From: Dendrolimus kikuchii
Lineage: Eukaryota; Arthropoda; Insecta; Lepidoptera; Lasiocampidae
Assembly: GCA_019925095.2 (NCBI GenBank)
Contig: CM034403.1
Location: 9,739,690 to 9,803,689, forward strand
Length of the DNA stretch: 64,000 nt
Direction of reading: 5' to 3'
Made by a program: the position numbers and the translations under genes. Positions 45,369 through 58,413 of this stretch are shown here, piece after piece (positions within the stretch are counted from its first letter, which is position 1; every line of letters starts with the position of its first letter). The notes below the pieces were generated by a model. That model did no database searches and was not told the origin of the DNA. It was given only the letters and a program-made list of their open reading frames with translations.

Positions 45369-46195
45369 TCTGTTAACACCCAAAAAAGTATATTCATTGA
45401 TTCAAGGCCATTACAATTATGCCAATCGCGCAGTTAGTCAACTTTGACAGGGTCTTAAATTCAGTACAAGTAGATGGCGCCACAGGTCCTTCTTGTAATC
45501 AGTTAAAATTTAAATTCTTTTTTTTCAATTTCATATTTAAAGGGAATATCAAGATTATACAAAAAAAAATCCACAAAATACTGGTGACATCTAATTAATA
45601 TAGTTAAATTAACAATAAACACAACACTATCTACTATACTACAATACTATCTACTTTATAGAAAATACTAAGTACTGATGTTGTTATTCCCTATATTCAT
45701 TTTTTTTCCAGGATTTGTCCTTCTTTCAGACATTGACTTTGGGGCTCAGAGTTCCTTTTTCTACTTTTTCTTCTCCACTTAGCACTCATCAACATTCTTC
45801 ATCGTGAGATACGAGCGTTAGGTTCCTTGCAATGAAACTAGAGAAGCTATAAAACTCACGTTGCAGTCACTTGCAGTGGACACTAAGGCGTTTACTACGT
45901 TGATCTAATGCCTAGTCGATTACGGCATACAACTGCAATATCTATCTATTTTCATCTATTTCTCTTTAATCTTCAAGGTATGTTTCAGTCATAAGCGAAC
46001 ATCAGTAAATAGGTCTTTAGACTGATTGATTCTTGTTTGTATTCTACCCATCGAAAACTAACCGGTTTTCGAAATAGAAAGTATTTAAGGCTCATTACAT
46101 TATTTATTTTTTATATGTACGTAATATGTATATATGTTTCGAAGATCAAAATAGTCGGTTAATTTTAAGATAGTAAAACAATAACAAATACACTC
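45369..46195. other. Non-coding
   Basis: No feature supported. Confidence 0.4.
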
Positions 46196-46441
46196 AATAA
46201 TAATAATAATAATCGGCAGACAAACACACACATTGTATATCCCCAAATTAAGCAAGTTACGCTTGTGTTATGGGTAATATACAACGGACTACTCTGGGGC
46301 CGATCCCAGACACCCAGACCATAGTAAATAACGGAGAAAATACGTTTCCGAAATTTACTATACCAGGAATCGAACCCGGAGTCTCTGCGTTGAAGTGAGG
46401 TAGGCCGGCAAAGGCTTAGCCCGCTCAACCACAGAGACCGT
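46196..46441 (-). repeat. tRNA-derived SINE with (ATT)n tail
   Basis: On the minus strand the head has an A box (tggttgagcgggc, 46431-46419) and a B box (ggttcgattcc, 46376-46366). The body follows (ctggtatagtaaatttcgg, 'ggtctgggtgtctggg') and then a (att)6 tail at 46196-46213. Fragments at 7732, 9717 and 55325 share the body. Pol III-type promoter boxes and the microsatellite tail are the usual SINE design. Confidence 0.8.
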
Positions 46442-46520
46442 AAATATTAGACATATATATACATATTAGACATATATATACATATATAATATATATGTAT
46501 ATATAAATATAATATATATG

Positions 46521-46575
<55 letters not shown>

Positions 46576-46628
46576 ATCAATATCAATCTAAGTTTGTATA
46601 TATATTATTGTATATATAAACTTAGATT
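46442..46628. repeat. TA and TG microsatellites followed by a hairpin
   Basis: (ta)n-rich sequence, then (tg) at about 46530-46570. A stem follows: 'aatctaagttt' (46584) pairs with 'aaacttagatt' (46617-46627) across a TA-rich loop. Confidence 0.8.
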
Positions 46629-47956
46629 AATATTCAAATAATACGAAACTTTATTTGGACACTTACATTCTGAATGCTCAGTTTGTATTATATTATTACT
46701 TTTTCATTATGTTATCTGTCTGTATATATGGGTTTTTATGTAGTTATGTAGTCTTTTTTTAAATATTCACCATTTTCACTGACTTTGCTAGTATAAATTC
46801 TGGCTATATATTTCACTGAATATTCTTCATAATCTCGGAAAGAAGTATGCGTCTTTAGTCTTATTAAATATACCAATACCGAATTTCAAGTAAAATCGAT
46901 TAATCTACAATACTGTAAATAACTTAGGTACAAAAAATTATTTTTAAATTGTGTAGACAATTTTATACTCTCTAACATAAATAACAATAATTAAAAAATA
47001 TGTATGTGTGTGTGTGTGCAGTTCACACGCAGTAGAAGTGAAACTTCAGAAAAGTGCCTACGAGAGACTGAGATAAATATAGAGTATCAGGAGTATTAGG
47101 ATAATTATATGGTTTATTATTTTTAGCAAGCTCAAAAATTATTTATTTTAATGCAACATATTACATTTTATATTATTACATATCTAAGATGTAAGATTCA
47201 ATCTAAATTACACTTTAAATCACTAGCGTAAAAGTCAAAATTCAATGCACTGTTACGCACAATTTCCTTTGATCTACGTTTAAAACAGTATCTGCCTTAA
47301 GTATATACATATAGAGCTAAAATTCATTTGAAATCTTTTAAGTTTTATTTAAAGCGAAAATTAATACTGTATTTCTACTATTTCGAATTAAAAAGGTTAA
47401 ATTTTATGTGTTCTCTCTTTTTACTGTCGTTTTTTTCGTTTCATCGAGTTTCAAATCACAAAGATTCTAAAGAAGTTTCACTTCAAACCGTGATAAATAA
47501 AAAAACATATTTTAAAGATGTAATTGAAAGCTGAACAAAGAAAAAATTGAAACCACTAATATTATATATACAGCTTCTAACTTATACCACAGCTGAATAG
47601 CATGCTCTTGATGGGGACAACTTTGATTGTAGAGAATAATAATAGCATTTAGCTGATTGTGAACTCCTTGTAGATTTCAAATTGTACCTATTCAATTTCT
47701 GTAAACCTGCTGATCTGTTAATTTAACGTCCTAGTTGTATAAAGTACCACTTGCCAAGAGAATGGTACTTATATATTTTTAAAAATTACGCTTTTATTAA
47801 GAAAAAAATAGTTTCACACCTTTTTCACCTAGGTCCTAGACCTTCAAAGGCGGTATGGCGAGATGTTTGTTTCCTATTTAACTAGCCGGTTACCATAAAA
47901 GCTGGCTGTAGCAGAGAATAACATTTTTGCAGCTTTTAGTATTGTTGTGATGCTTT
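46629..47956. other. Non-coding, AT-rich
   Basis: One small TG tract at 47005-47018; no other feature supported. Confidence 0.45.
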
Positions 47957-48282
47957 TATCCGTGCAGTACCTAACGAAGAAAAAATACCATTACCTGCGG
48001 CCGGGCGGCCTGTCGTAAGAGGCGACAAAACAACCCACAGTCAGGTGGTAGAGTATTTGCCCATCTGGATGGCTACCACCCCTCGTCTACAGTATGTCGC
48101 CATAACAAATTTGAGTGTGTTCCGGCATTAGTGGAGGTTCAGGTTCCAGTCTCCCTTTAGAGAGCGGCAACACATTGGTAGCACCTTTGGTATTGCAAAT
48201 GTCCATAGGCGATAGTAACCACTTTCCATGAGGTGGGCCGTGTGCCTGTCTACTGAACTCATGCAGTAAAAAAAATAAAAAA
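47957..48282 (+). repeat. SINE (copy G)
   Basis: Full unit with a damaged 5' end (gtgcagtacctaacgaag); the body matches 'cggcctgtcgtaagaggcg' through 'gtctactgaactc' and an A-rich tail. Confidence 0.85.
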
Positions 48283-49386
48283 CTGCTATATCAAGGATAC
48301 AAAAGCTGCTACGCATAGAGGAGTGTCTACCCTGGTCCTCATAGTCATATTATTTTCATCTTTTTACATAGCATAGCATTTTACTTATTTCACTCAGGCA
48401 TAGACCGCGCGATACTTTCACACAGAACGTATAGCAAAAAGTAAGCGTACTAATACATAAATGTGAAAGTAAGTATGTCCTGAAAATTTGGATATTTTTA
48501 CACGAAAATCTACGAACAAAGTCCCTAAGAAAGTCCTATGGATTGGTATTGATAACGTTTAAAAAGTAGCTTGGAATTTAACTACACATTAAAACGCAAT
48601 TTAATATCGATGCATAAGGTACATTATTTTACGAGGGGCTCGAGACCTCATAACTCGTCATCTTTACCTCATAAAATCACCCGATCACGACCAGGTAACC
48701 ACGTCTGCGCTTTGTAACTTAACACTTATTATCGGATATCTAACTTAGCACATTGCTGTCAATGCAAAATAGCTCGACAAACATTTTGACCCTTTAGTAG
48801 ATATAAATTTTCATATTAGTGCGTTAGATCACCAAGGCTTGCCATTATAAAAAGGAATTGTGATTTATTCATTAAATTAATGCTAAATTTACTTATGCAG
48901 TCTCATCTGCAATATTAATATCCATTTTAAAGCCATTAAGAAAAGTTTGAAGTATATAAAATATTAAAGTTATAAAAAGTTTAATGTCTTTTGTTTTATG
49001 CATATATTTTATGCCCAGTAAGCATCGTGCAAATATTGTAAAATCATTATGTTAATACATGAAGCAAAAACTGTATATTACTGTGAACCCCTTTTTACGA
49101 AACTTGCGCGGACGGAGGAGTATGACATTTCACACACTTATAGTTTTATATAAAGAAAGTGTGCAGAATGGTAATATTTTTTTTTATTTATGCATAAAAA
49201 ATACATTAAATCAATAAAAAAACATTACACATACTATTATATATTTGACACACACACGCATATTATATATACTCTTTTAATTATTGTTAAAGTCAAATTA
49301 ACAGTGTCGCCTTGGCGAAATCTATGATTATAGAAGTATATAGTCTTTGATAACAGAACCTTAATAATGTTCAAATTAAAAACCAC
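48283..49386. other. Non-coding
   Basis: No feature supported, except that 49295-49370 is the inverted relative of 985-1060. Confidence 0.4.
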
Positions 49387-49711
49387 ATCCGTGCAGGAAC
49401 GGAGAAAGAATACAATTTCCTGCGGCCAGGCGGCCTGTCGTAAGAGGCGACAAAACAACCCTCAGCCAGGTGGTAGGGCATTTGCCCGACTGGATGGCTA
49501 CCACCCCTGGTCTAAAGTATGTCGCCATAACAACCTTGAGTTGTGTTCCGGCATTAGTGACCAGGATCCAGTCTCCCTTAAGAGAGCAGCAGCGCATTTG
49601 TAGCGTCTTTGGTGTTGCAAATGTCCATAGGCGATGGTAACCGCTTTCCATCAAGTGGGCCGTCTGCCTGTCTGCTGATCTCCTGCAATAAAAAAAAATA
49701 AAAATAAAAAA
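49387..49711 (+). repeat. SINE (copy H)
   Basis: Full-length, very close to the consensus implied by copy K (atccgtgcaggaacggag to gatctcctgcaataaaaa). Recent. Confidence 0.88.
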
Positions 49712-49737
49712 CTTATAATTTAAATTAATTATTGCCG

Positions 49738-50060
49738 AACTAGCTGACCCGGCAAACTTCGTACCGCCTTAGAATCAATAAATAAAAAAGCTGAATGATA
49801 ATTGCAGAATGTTCCAACTTTAGTAAAAAATGTGGTGAAAACTTAACCGGAACGAACATCAAACATTTGACATTCAAAACCAAAAACATGAAAAAAAACT
49901 TCACTTTTAAATTTAATTTGATTTCTGAACGACTTTAAAATTTAATTGATTTCTATATGACAGGACGAACGTCAAATATTTGACAGGTAGGAATCGTTTC
50001 TAAAGGAAAGCGAAATCGTTGTTTTTACGATATTCCAAGCATTTTTTTTTTCATATTTAG
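49738..50060 (+). repeat. Interspersed repeat ('agctgacccggcaaacttcg')
   Basis: Family relative of 1158 and 13967 by its opening phrase; inside it 'gaacgtcaaatatttgacag' is a small palindrome-bearing segment. Confidence 0.55.
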
Positions 50061-50610
50061 TCACCTTTTAAACCTTCCCTGGACTTCCACAAATAATTCA
50101 AAACCAAAATTAGTCAAATTAATCTAATCGTCCTCGAGTTTTAGCGAGACTAACGAACAGCAATTGATAGGTATTAATACAAAATCTAGAACTGCTAAAA
50201 GTATTTTATTTATTTCAAGAGTTGTCGGAAAGAAATCATTCTTTATCTACTACCCACTATAATTACTGGGGTTTTTTTGGTATATTCATTTTAAGTGTGT
50301 AATAAAATATATAAAATAGGGGTGACCGAGGACAGAAGTCTACTAAACTACTACCTACCTACTCATCAATATTTCCTTATTCATTAGTATGTAGATATTC
50401 TTCGGGTCTATGTGGCCTTATACGCCGTTATCATTTAATTAGTTGGCCTGTCCTTTATTGAGATCTTTAAAACTTTCCCGTTATCGTGCTTACTCTATAT
50501 TCTATATACTTCTATCCTTATTGTTTCACAGATCTCGTAACAATGTTATCATAATTTCTTATAAGTAATTTGGTGTATTTTAAACATGCTACATTTTATT
50601 TTTAAAAAAC
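50061..50610. other. Non-coding
   Basis: No feature supported. Confidence 0.4.
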
Positions 50611-51484
50611 TAGCTTTACCCGGCAGACGTTGTCCTGCCTTTGAAAAATAAAAATCTAGAACCCGATTGCAGCGCCATCTACCGAGAACAACCAAAAAAA
50701 TCCATCAATATCGGTTCCACCGTTTAGGAGTTCAACGGGGCCTGCTACCGGGTCTAATCGTGAATCTAAATCATCCCGGGATCCACTTGAACACAGCTCC
50801 GTACTGTTTACTGGGTGAGAAGTGACACCGGTAAACGCCTGGCGGGAAAAACTGTTCGAGTGGTAGCTGATAAATTATCGACCACCGAGATCATAAAACT
50901 ATTAAAGTACTAATATCGCTTCTTCTTTATAACCAAGTATATCACTGATTATGTTAGTAACATGTATGTTAGTCTATCCAAACTTACCAAAACTCCATAT
51001 TAAATTGAACTTTGAATATTAGGTGTGATGACTCTGAACTAACCGTGATGTGCACTAAGAAATCAGTTTTCTTACATCCTTTTTGTAAGAAATAATAAAT
51101 TAATTATTTTACAAGTATATTATCAATAAAATAACTCCCGCCGAAGCATCTATTTTAAAAGATATTCAGTTTTTTTACATCCGTTTTGGCGATATACAGC
51201 ACGCATTCTGTCAATTCTATGTCAAACGTCATAAGGTTACATTAAAAAGTTTATATTGTCCAAAGCACTAAGGTTAGATTAGAAATAATTTTATATGGTG
51301 GTTAAGTATTCTTTAATTTTCTAATTTTCCGCACAATTTTCTTAATTTTTTCTTTCATAAGAACCTTCTCCTGACAATAACAAATATAACAAAAAAAGAA
51401 TTAGCGAAGTCGGTCCAGCTGTTGACGCGTGATGGCGTGTCCAAGGGAAATAGGTAGGGATTCATTTATATATATATAGATTAC
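50611..51484 (+). repeat. Interspersed repeat, longest copy (about 870 bp)
   Basis: Shares both ends and the interior 'ataaggttacattaaaaagt' segment with 1158-1808, and has about 220 additional bases (about 50800-51060) that the shorter copy lacks. No ORF of note. Confidence 0.65.
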
Positions 51485-53574
51485 AATATACACCTGTTCA
51501 AAATCGTTGAACTGATCACGTCATAAGTAACTATAACACAAGGAACATCGCCAATGCCAAGTCTATTATACTTATTGTACATTGTATTGTATTATACTCG
51601 GCTCGTGAATTGAGTATTGACCACTTTCGACGTGGGCGACTCCTTTCGATTAAGCCGAAAGGTCATCCGAAATGTACGATGTTTTGTTTGGATATTACGA
51701 TATCTAAATGATTTAGTACACTAACACAAGCTTAATGTAACAAGCAGGGAGTTTAACGATGACTTGTTAAGCAATCGATGTCTATGCGTCTTTAAATTGT
51801 TGTTTTAGAATTTTTTATGTGAAAATTCTCTTGGCTTAATAATAAATAAATATTTGGCACTTAGGTCATATAATGGTCTAGATGACGCATGAACAGCACA
51901 AAAACGGCCACATTATGACGGCCTGCGCTATTACAATATTTCGGAACTATTTTAAAAGAGGATAAGGATAAGATCTCATTTCATTGGTAAGTTTTCTCGT
52001 GAATTCTTTATGAAACCTTGAAATTTAATTTCGATAAATTTATTAGGTTGTCGTATTGATTGATGTTGTCAGGTGACAATTGGAAGTTATTTTCCAAAAT
52101 TTGGGCTATATTGTTATGATTTTTTTCTATTTGGATTACACATAACGCCCACCACCCAGTATGAATTCATCGAATCCTTCCAAGTCCATTATTACAACTG
52201 ATTTCACTGACTTTTAGCTCGGGATAATCTTTGGGGCATAACTAGTCGTCTAATAACCTTCGTCAACATATTAGGTAATACAAAAATATGTTTCCATTAC
52301 GAACAGGTTTTTAAGAATGATTAAATTAGTATTGGTAATTAATTACTCTAAGTAATATTAAAATTATAACACATAAAGCGATTAAATCATAATGATCATT
52401 TAAACTTTTCACTTACATAAAAAATATTTAATTATAAAAAAACCAGGTAATATTTTTAGCTGATATCCCCAAAATACGCACACATTGATAGTTTTTGCTT
52501 CTTGTTTTCGATGCCGTTTTTTGCGGTATTGTTTGTTAGCATTGCTCTCTCTAGACTTATTTTACCTTTATGACTTAGCAACACATGATGTAATAACATT
52601 GTTCAGTTTACTAAAATTTGCCAAATTTTAAAAATGGCAACATAGTGTTTTTCAATTTTCATATTTGCATCAAATTCAAACGCAGCATATCCTGGGCGTT
52701 AATAATATTCATTATCGGGGTAAGTGGCGTATTGAAAAACTGAAACGCTCATAAATCCTATATGATTAGATAACGCCACAAGCTATCAATTATTCTCTTA
52801 AATTCTGATATTTTACTATTTAACTTGTAAATTTGCCATCACATATGAGGCTGATATCGTCACTAGTGACGAAGTCTCAATAAAAAATTAAATAAAAAAA
52901 ACATTTTTGAACAAATCAGTTTGTACAAATGTTACGTACTTAAAACACCTAAGAATCGGCACTGGTCATATCTAGGGAACATAGTGTGACTAACCATGGT
53001 CCTGTTCCATATGCATTATTTTAGTGTTAGTGACCGTATCCAAGTGAGTCTTATTTATAACGTTATTAAATAACGCGTTAACGATTAGCTACGTTAGAGA
53101 AGTTCACCCACACCACCTAAGTAATCATGGGTGAGTGGTTAAGGTTTATTAACAATCTTGCATCTCGAATAACGCATTAAATCTTTGCTATATCTACATT
53201 ATGTCTTTATTGGTGTGTTAATTAAAGCATTACCGCGCAGGTGTAACAGAGGCATTAAGGCAATAGTGTTTATTCTACTTCTATGCCACAAAGGGCCCTA
53301 GTGTAATTTTCTATACACTATAATTGTTCAATCCAGAAATATAATATTATTATCTAAAGCAACAGTATAAATGCATTCTATTATAGAACATTGACACTTA
53401 GGGGAAGGGAAAGGTTAAGATCTAAGTATAATTAAAAACTAAAAATAAATAAGAACTATGATAAACACTAAAAACAATAACATAAATAAAACTAATTATA
53501 AATTAATGTCAACTAAAATTAAACTACAATATAAATATAACTAGACTTACAAAATAACAAACTATAAGTAAAAA
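51485..53574. other. Non-coding
   Basis: About 2 kb of AT-rich sequence; a donor-like cggggtaagtgg near 52719 has no convincing exon before it. Nothing else found. Confidence 0.4.
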
Positions 53575-54318
53575 ATAGACTCCAGGTCGCTGTCAGGGGC
53601 AGAATCTTGGGTGGATAATTCGCGACCTAGTGTGGGTTTCGCCAGATCGGGGGTAGTACTAGCATGCCCAATCAGAACTGGTGCCATGCTATTGCCACTC
53701 CCCGGTTAGGGATACCCACTAAAACGCCTGGGTGTTCCGTCCTTCGTGCCAGGGCTACGGGTATATGACCTAGCCTCTCCGCAGCCCTGGCAGGCGGGGG
53801 CCTCACGAGGCCTCTTCCACTGCCGGGTGACTACTTTTATCCCCCGGCATCTTCAATCTCTCTAGGCATGGGGCGATCTGTAACTCGCCACACGGGAGGA
53901 GAGGTGAGCGCGCGCGGAACACTCGCGCCCCCGTCTCTACGGCATGTGCAGGTGAGTGAGAACCTCTATACCCCAAGAGGCCCCACCCACGCCCCCCGCT
54001 TACGGTGGCCGAAGGTCCTGGCTGGTCCTCCGGCGCCGACGCGTCCTCCTTAGGCGGGAGCGGAGCAGTGATGTGCGCTCACGCTCCCGCTCCGCCTCCT
54101 CCTTCGCAAGCATAACGCGCTCGCAGAAGGAGAAGACGGCGTCCCATCCTGTTGGGCTCCCGATCATGGCGCGTACCACGGCCGGGAGCGAGAGGTCATA
54201 TCCGGTAAGGGGACGAGGTCTCGGTGCTGCTCTGTCTAGGCAGGACACTCCTGGAGTGTGTGCAGCGCCGTATCCTCGTCGTCGAGTATAAATTGACCTG
54301 CAGCAACCCTGAACTTAC
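53575..54318 (-). pseudogene. R1-clade LINE ORF2 C-terminus and 3' UTR, degenerate
   Basis: Minus strand. From about 54310 the frame carries the end of the CCHC knuckle region (DTALHTLQECPA), where TAG replaces the usual Trp codon. A one-base frameshift follows and then the long conserved end LSLPAVVRAMIGSPTGWDAV, FCERVMLAKEEAERERE and an Arg-rich tail to a stop at 54002-54000. This is the standard C-terminus of lepidopteran R1-clade elements. A 430-base 3' UTR (to about 53575) matches the UTR copies at 3211 and 23288. A possible 8-bp TSD is agtaaaaa (53567-53574, 54319-54326). Confidence 0.85.
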
Positions 54319-54446
54319 AGTAAAAAGGTGCGCTGTTGTTGGGAAAAATATTCACATTTTAATAAATTAAATATTTCAAACAAGTTTAATTTCACTTGCG
54401 AAAACTTGAACTGCAAAATTACTTAAACAGTGTACTTTATGCCTGG

Positions 54447-54493
54447 TGTCTCTTATTTTCTGTCTCTTATTTTCTGTCTCTTATTTTCTGTCT
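54447..54493. repeat. 14-bp tandem repeat, 3.4 copies
   Basis: Unit tgtctcttattttc at 54447, 54461 and 54475, identical, plus tgtct. Confidence 0.92.
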
Positions 54494-55016
54494 ATAATAA
54501 TACCATGTAGTTTTACCATATATTAAGTTACTGGCAATCAGGCATGCCACATTATAGGATACTAAGTATTTTGATAAAAGACCTATTTTGCACAGAGCCA
54601 ATTGTAAGGAAGCCTTCAAGGAAATGTTTGTTACGAGTTGTACAATTGCTTTTCTGAGTCAGACGTGACTCATTTTCCTTTAAATCGTCTCATGTAAGTA
54701 TCTTCCATGACATTTAAGCCAATCATTGTAGTCATGTGTGTACATTAAGGTTCACCTGCTTACAAAATGTTGATAATTTTAAAAAGTTCAACATCACATG
54801 GTATTTTGGCACTTTACCGCTTTTTATTTCATCACAAATATCACAATGAAAGCAGCTCGATTAAGTATCGATGGATTTGAGATTAAATGGTGATCCTTAC
54901 TCATGAGGTAACCAAGGTTCTTTATCCGATATGACGTTCACGAATGGCAAAAAAGGGCATCGTCAAGAAAAACCGTGCCTGGCCCAGGCACTAATTATAA
55001 ATGGCAATAAATTTTG
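54494..55016. other. Non-coding
   Basis: No feature supported. Confidence 0.4.
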
Positions 55017-55264
55017 ACAGGTGGTAGGGCATATGCCCGACTGAATGGCTACCACCCCTGGTCTACAGTATGTTGCCATAACAACCTTGAGTGGTCTTCC
55101 GGCATTAGTGACCAGGTTCCAGTCCCTTAAGAGAGCAGCAGCGCATTTGTAGCAACTTCGGTGTTGTAAATGTCCATAGGAGATGGTATCCGCTTTCCAT
55201 CAAGTCGGCCGTCTGCCTGTCTGCTGAACTCCTAGAATAATATAAAATAAAAAATATAAATAAA
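55017..55264 (+). repeat. SINE (copy I), 5' truncated
   Basis: Begins at caggtggtagggcatatg, about 70 bases into the unit, and runs to an A-rich tail. Confidence 0.82.
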
Positions 55265-55324
55265 TCGGTAGAAAAACAAACATTATAAATTTCTTTAGTT
55301 GAACAAATTACGATTTTATTATAG

Positions 55325-55492
55325 GTTATATACAACGGACAACTTTGGGGCCGATTTCAGACACCCAGACCATAGAATGTAACAGAAAGTTCGTTAAAAG
55401 AAAACAATACCAGACATTGAACCTGGGACCTCGACGTTCCATTAACCTAAGCGGGCAAAATCTTAGACTGCTCAAACACATTACGGGTCAAA
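55325..55492 (-). repeat. tRNA-derived SINE
   Basis: Body 'acaacggacaactttggggc' and 'cagacacccagaccatag', then a degenerate B-box complement (attgaacctggga) and A-box side (ctaagcgggc). Same family as 46196. Confidence 0.65.
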
Positions 55493-55634
55493 ATTAAAGT
55501 TTTTTTTTCTATATTCTTGCTGTTATATTTAAGTAACTAAGAGTTTTGTTCTGAAGTAACTGAACGCCAGTCACGCTTTTCTAGCGTCCTGTTACCAAGA
55601 CGCTGGAGCAGAGGTAGAAATCTTCTATACTAAT

Positions 55635-55880
55635 ATAATAATATTATAAAGAGGTAAAGTTTGTGAGTTTGGATGTTCGGAGTAATCTCCGGTACTACTG
55701 ATCAGATTTTGACAATTCTTTCACCAATAGAAAGCTACATTATCCCCGAGTAACATAGGCTATATGTAATTGTGACTAATAAATCAAAAAGTAAAAAATG
55801 TTTTACGGCCAGAAAAGTGGGCACAGGTACGCGTGTCAAATATGTTACAGTAATAACGTTCCACGCAAGAATTGCGCATG
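55635..55880 (+). repeat. Interspersed repeat ('tactactgatcagattttg')
   Basis: Phrases 'aattctttcaccaatagaaag' (first 20 bases), 'ataggctatatgtaattg' and 'agaaaagtgggcacaggtac' recur in the related copy at 61155-61395. Confidence 0.6.
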
Positions 55881-57368
55881 TTCTCGTAGGAGGCACTGCA
55901 ATAATTTCTGTGTTTATGAATTAATTAAAGGTAACAAAGCGTAATTACATCTTAATATGCGTGCGTGCGTGCATGTTTGCGTGTGTGCATGGGTGCATGT
56001 GTATTTTTAGTGACGCCTAACGAAGTGGACATGGTTCAGCTACTTAAAAAATAATTAACATTCCAAAATGTAACTGATAGTTAAGTAATTGCTGTATTCT
56101 GCGTTTTCGCGGTATTAGCTACGGCGAAACATGATGAACTACGTCCACTTAATTTGTTACGACTATATTTGAGGCGACAAAGATATGCATTAACTATAGA
56201 GTTTTGTATACATGTATTATTGAAATACGTACGAAACATACAATTATAATAAACGAATTATACAAAACTATATTAAAAGGTCCACTTTAAAGAACAAATT
56301 AAGAAATAGTATATAAATATTAAAAAGATTTTTAAAAATATATAAAGCGCGCGAGCTATATCAAAATAAAATTAAATGCAATGAGAATAAATTCTCTATT
56401 GAAGCCGTCCAAACGCAGTATAAAAATTCAGATACCAATATGTATTTTAACTAGTGTGAAATTCCCTCGGCTTAATTTATGGAAGCATTGAATGGGATGT
56501 CTTCATTGGGTCGCTTCGGGCAGGTCGTGAGTGGGAGTATCTTTGACGACCCGAAAATCCCAGTCCCTCCAGATTAAGTAATAAATCATATTCATTGTGC
56601 GTAAGCCACTTACTTAATGTGCTCTTTTGTGTACACCCGGCGGCACATTTATCATTACGATCAACACACCTTACAGGCTGACAACACAACCGAATTTGCG
56701 AGCCCATTCTTTCGACTTAAAAAGTGCTCGGTCATAATCGAGTCTTATGACTTAATTCGATTTGCTGGTGAATGAGGAATAAAGTAGAAATACTTTTGAA
56801 TGCGCTTTCGGTATTGAATTGGAATCTTTTTTTTTATTAATTTTAAACCACTTTTCAAACGGCAAAGACATGTTTTGTATTTGGAATTACAATGAAACAG
56901 ATATTCCTCATAGAAACGAACCTATGTACATTTTCTTTGTAGTAAATACTTTTTTACTATTGATTCCCAACGGCAGTTTTGTCACCATTTTGGGCACTTT
57001 ATCAATTATGAATTATTAATAGAATAAAGTGACTAAACTAAGACTGGATCAAATATATTATTCGTAATCTTATGAAAATAGAGAATAGAATTAAATAAAA
57101 AAATCTGTCACAAAAAGAGTAATATATAATAGTAAATATCATAAGGATCGTAACCTTGATGAATGCATGTTATTTTCCGCCACTGATAGTTGTTTTGTGT
57201 TTAATTTTAATTTACCTCAATTCCTTTATTTGCTTGAAAATCATAGTAGTATAATAAAACTGGTGATATTTGTAAAGTTTAAGGTCTTTTTACCTTACCA
57301 AGTAGTAAACCTCCGAAAAGATAAATTGTCAAAATCTCAATTAAACAAATATGTAAATATGTGGAGAT
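55881..57368. other. Mostly non-coding; one cysteine-containing minus frame
   Basis: 56707-56477 on the minus strand is open for 76 codons from an ATG, with cysteines near the N-terminus (RLCCQPVRC, CAAGC). A possible donor (CTGTAAG/gtgtgt) falls inside it. There is no recognised domain or splice support. A GTGC/GCGT-rich simple tract lies at 55960-56010. Confidence 0.3.
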
Positions 57369-57380
57369 ATTCCTTGCTTT

Positions 57381-58413
57381 ATAATAAAACTACGTTTTAA
57401 CGGTTTTAAGCGCGGTAATTTTATTTGATTTTGGTTTTTCCGACGTTTCGGCCACTTTTCAGTGGCCGTGATCACGGAAGACAAAGATGTCAAGTGTCAA
57501 CGAGTATTGTTAAAGTTTTATTTAGCCTACCGCCAACTTATTAATTTTAATTATTTAATTTTTAATTTTGTTTATGGTTATTATTTAATCTATGGGAGCC
57601 TAATCTAATTTACTACCGCTTCGCAACATGTTATGGCTTGAAGAGAAGAAGCGGCGCAAGAAACTCTTCAGCAAACATGCCTAGCTCTAATAATTTTATA
57701 TAATATTAAAATGGGTGGAAGGAAAAATAAAAGTAATTATCAGTCAAGTTGGTTTGTGTTCCGTTGTACGCAGAAAGAGCTCACAGTGTCTTGAGGTCTG
57801 GCAGCTGGTTTTTGCTGGGTTTGGGTCTTAATAGTTTTGATAATTGGATCCCAAACAGGTGGTACTTGCCAACCATCTTCTCTATTGAAATTTGGGTGTT
57901 TTTTGATTTCAATAGCCTCACGCATCATTCTAGGTATGAAACGATTCTCTTTCGCGAGGATTTGTGGGTTATCGAATCTGATGTAGTGGTTGGGTTTATC
58001 CAGCGTGTGTTCACTGATCGCAGACTTCGTAGACCTTGTGTGTTTCATGTCAGCAATGTGTTCTTTTACTCGTGTTTTTATGCTCCTCTTTGTTTGCCCA
58101 ATGTATGACAATCCACACTCACAATCAAGCTTGTAAACCCCTGCATCCTGGAGTGGGATATTGCATTTCACAGGTCTCAGAAATTGGGTAATCTTTTTCT
58201 GCGGCTTGAAATATGTTTTGATTGAAGCTCGCCTGAGGATGTGACCAATTCTGTCTGTGACCCCCTTGATGTAGGGTAGGGTAGCAGGGCACCGCTCAGC
58301 TGAAGGTGGTTTGGGGCCTTTGTGACGTTGGTGTGGAGTCTTCAGCTGATTGCGTTGTAGAACTCGCTTGACATGCTGAAGCTCTCCAGCTATGTGGTTC
58401 TCGTCACAAATTT
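57381..58413 (-). repeat. Left arm of the Penelope inverted repeat
   Basis: 1033 bp, reverse complement of 59262-60294. Contains the 3' end of the coding region, the 3' UTR/terminal repeat and the hammerhead-like motif. It ends at the TSD without the 32-base tail that the right arm has, so the left terminus was cut short at the boundary of the terminal repeat. Confidence 0.95.
57438..57479 (-). ncRNA. Hammerhead-ribozyme-like motif (left arm)
   Basis: Reverse-complement copy of the 60196-60237 motif, identical in sequence. On the plus strand it reads ttcc, then gacgtttc, ggccact/ttttcagtggcc, tgatcac, ggaa. Confidence 0.6.

Noticed and set aside
45845..45940. Minus-strand exon ending at CTGCAAC/gtgagt
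   Set aside because: All three frames contain stops between the nearest acceptor and this donor.
46366..46441. Possible tRNA gene (A and B boxes)
   Set aside because: The boxes sit at the head of a longer repeat with a SINE body and (ATT)n tail; no cloverleaf closes and related fragments occur elsewhere.
49376..49654. 90-codon minus-strand ORF also seen in similar form at 60743-61012, 63417-63689, 18879-19112 and 55105-55335
   Set aside because: All lie inside copies of the same SINE; the shared peptide arises from shared non-coding sequence, and frames break differently in each copy.
52680..52725. Exon before the donor-like cggggtaagt
   Set aside because: The only available acceptor leaves about 34 nt of AT-biased sequence, with no supporting composition change.
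53868..54291. Plus-strand ORFs of 61 and 111 codons
   Set aside because: They are antisense to the R1-clade ORF2 C-terminus and its UTR; high GC content keeps several frames open.
57749..58108. 119-codon ORF on the plus strand, duplicated at 59567-59926 on the minus strand
   Set aside because: It is the antisense shadow of the Penelope GIY-YIG endonuclease coding region in both arms.
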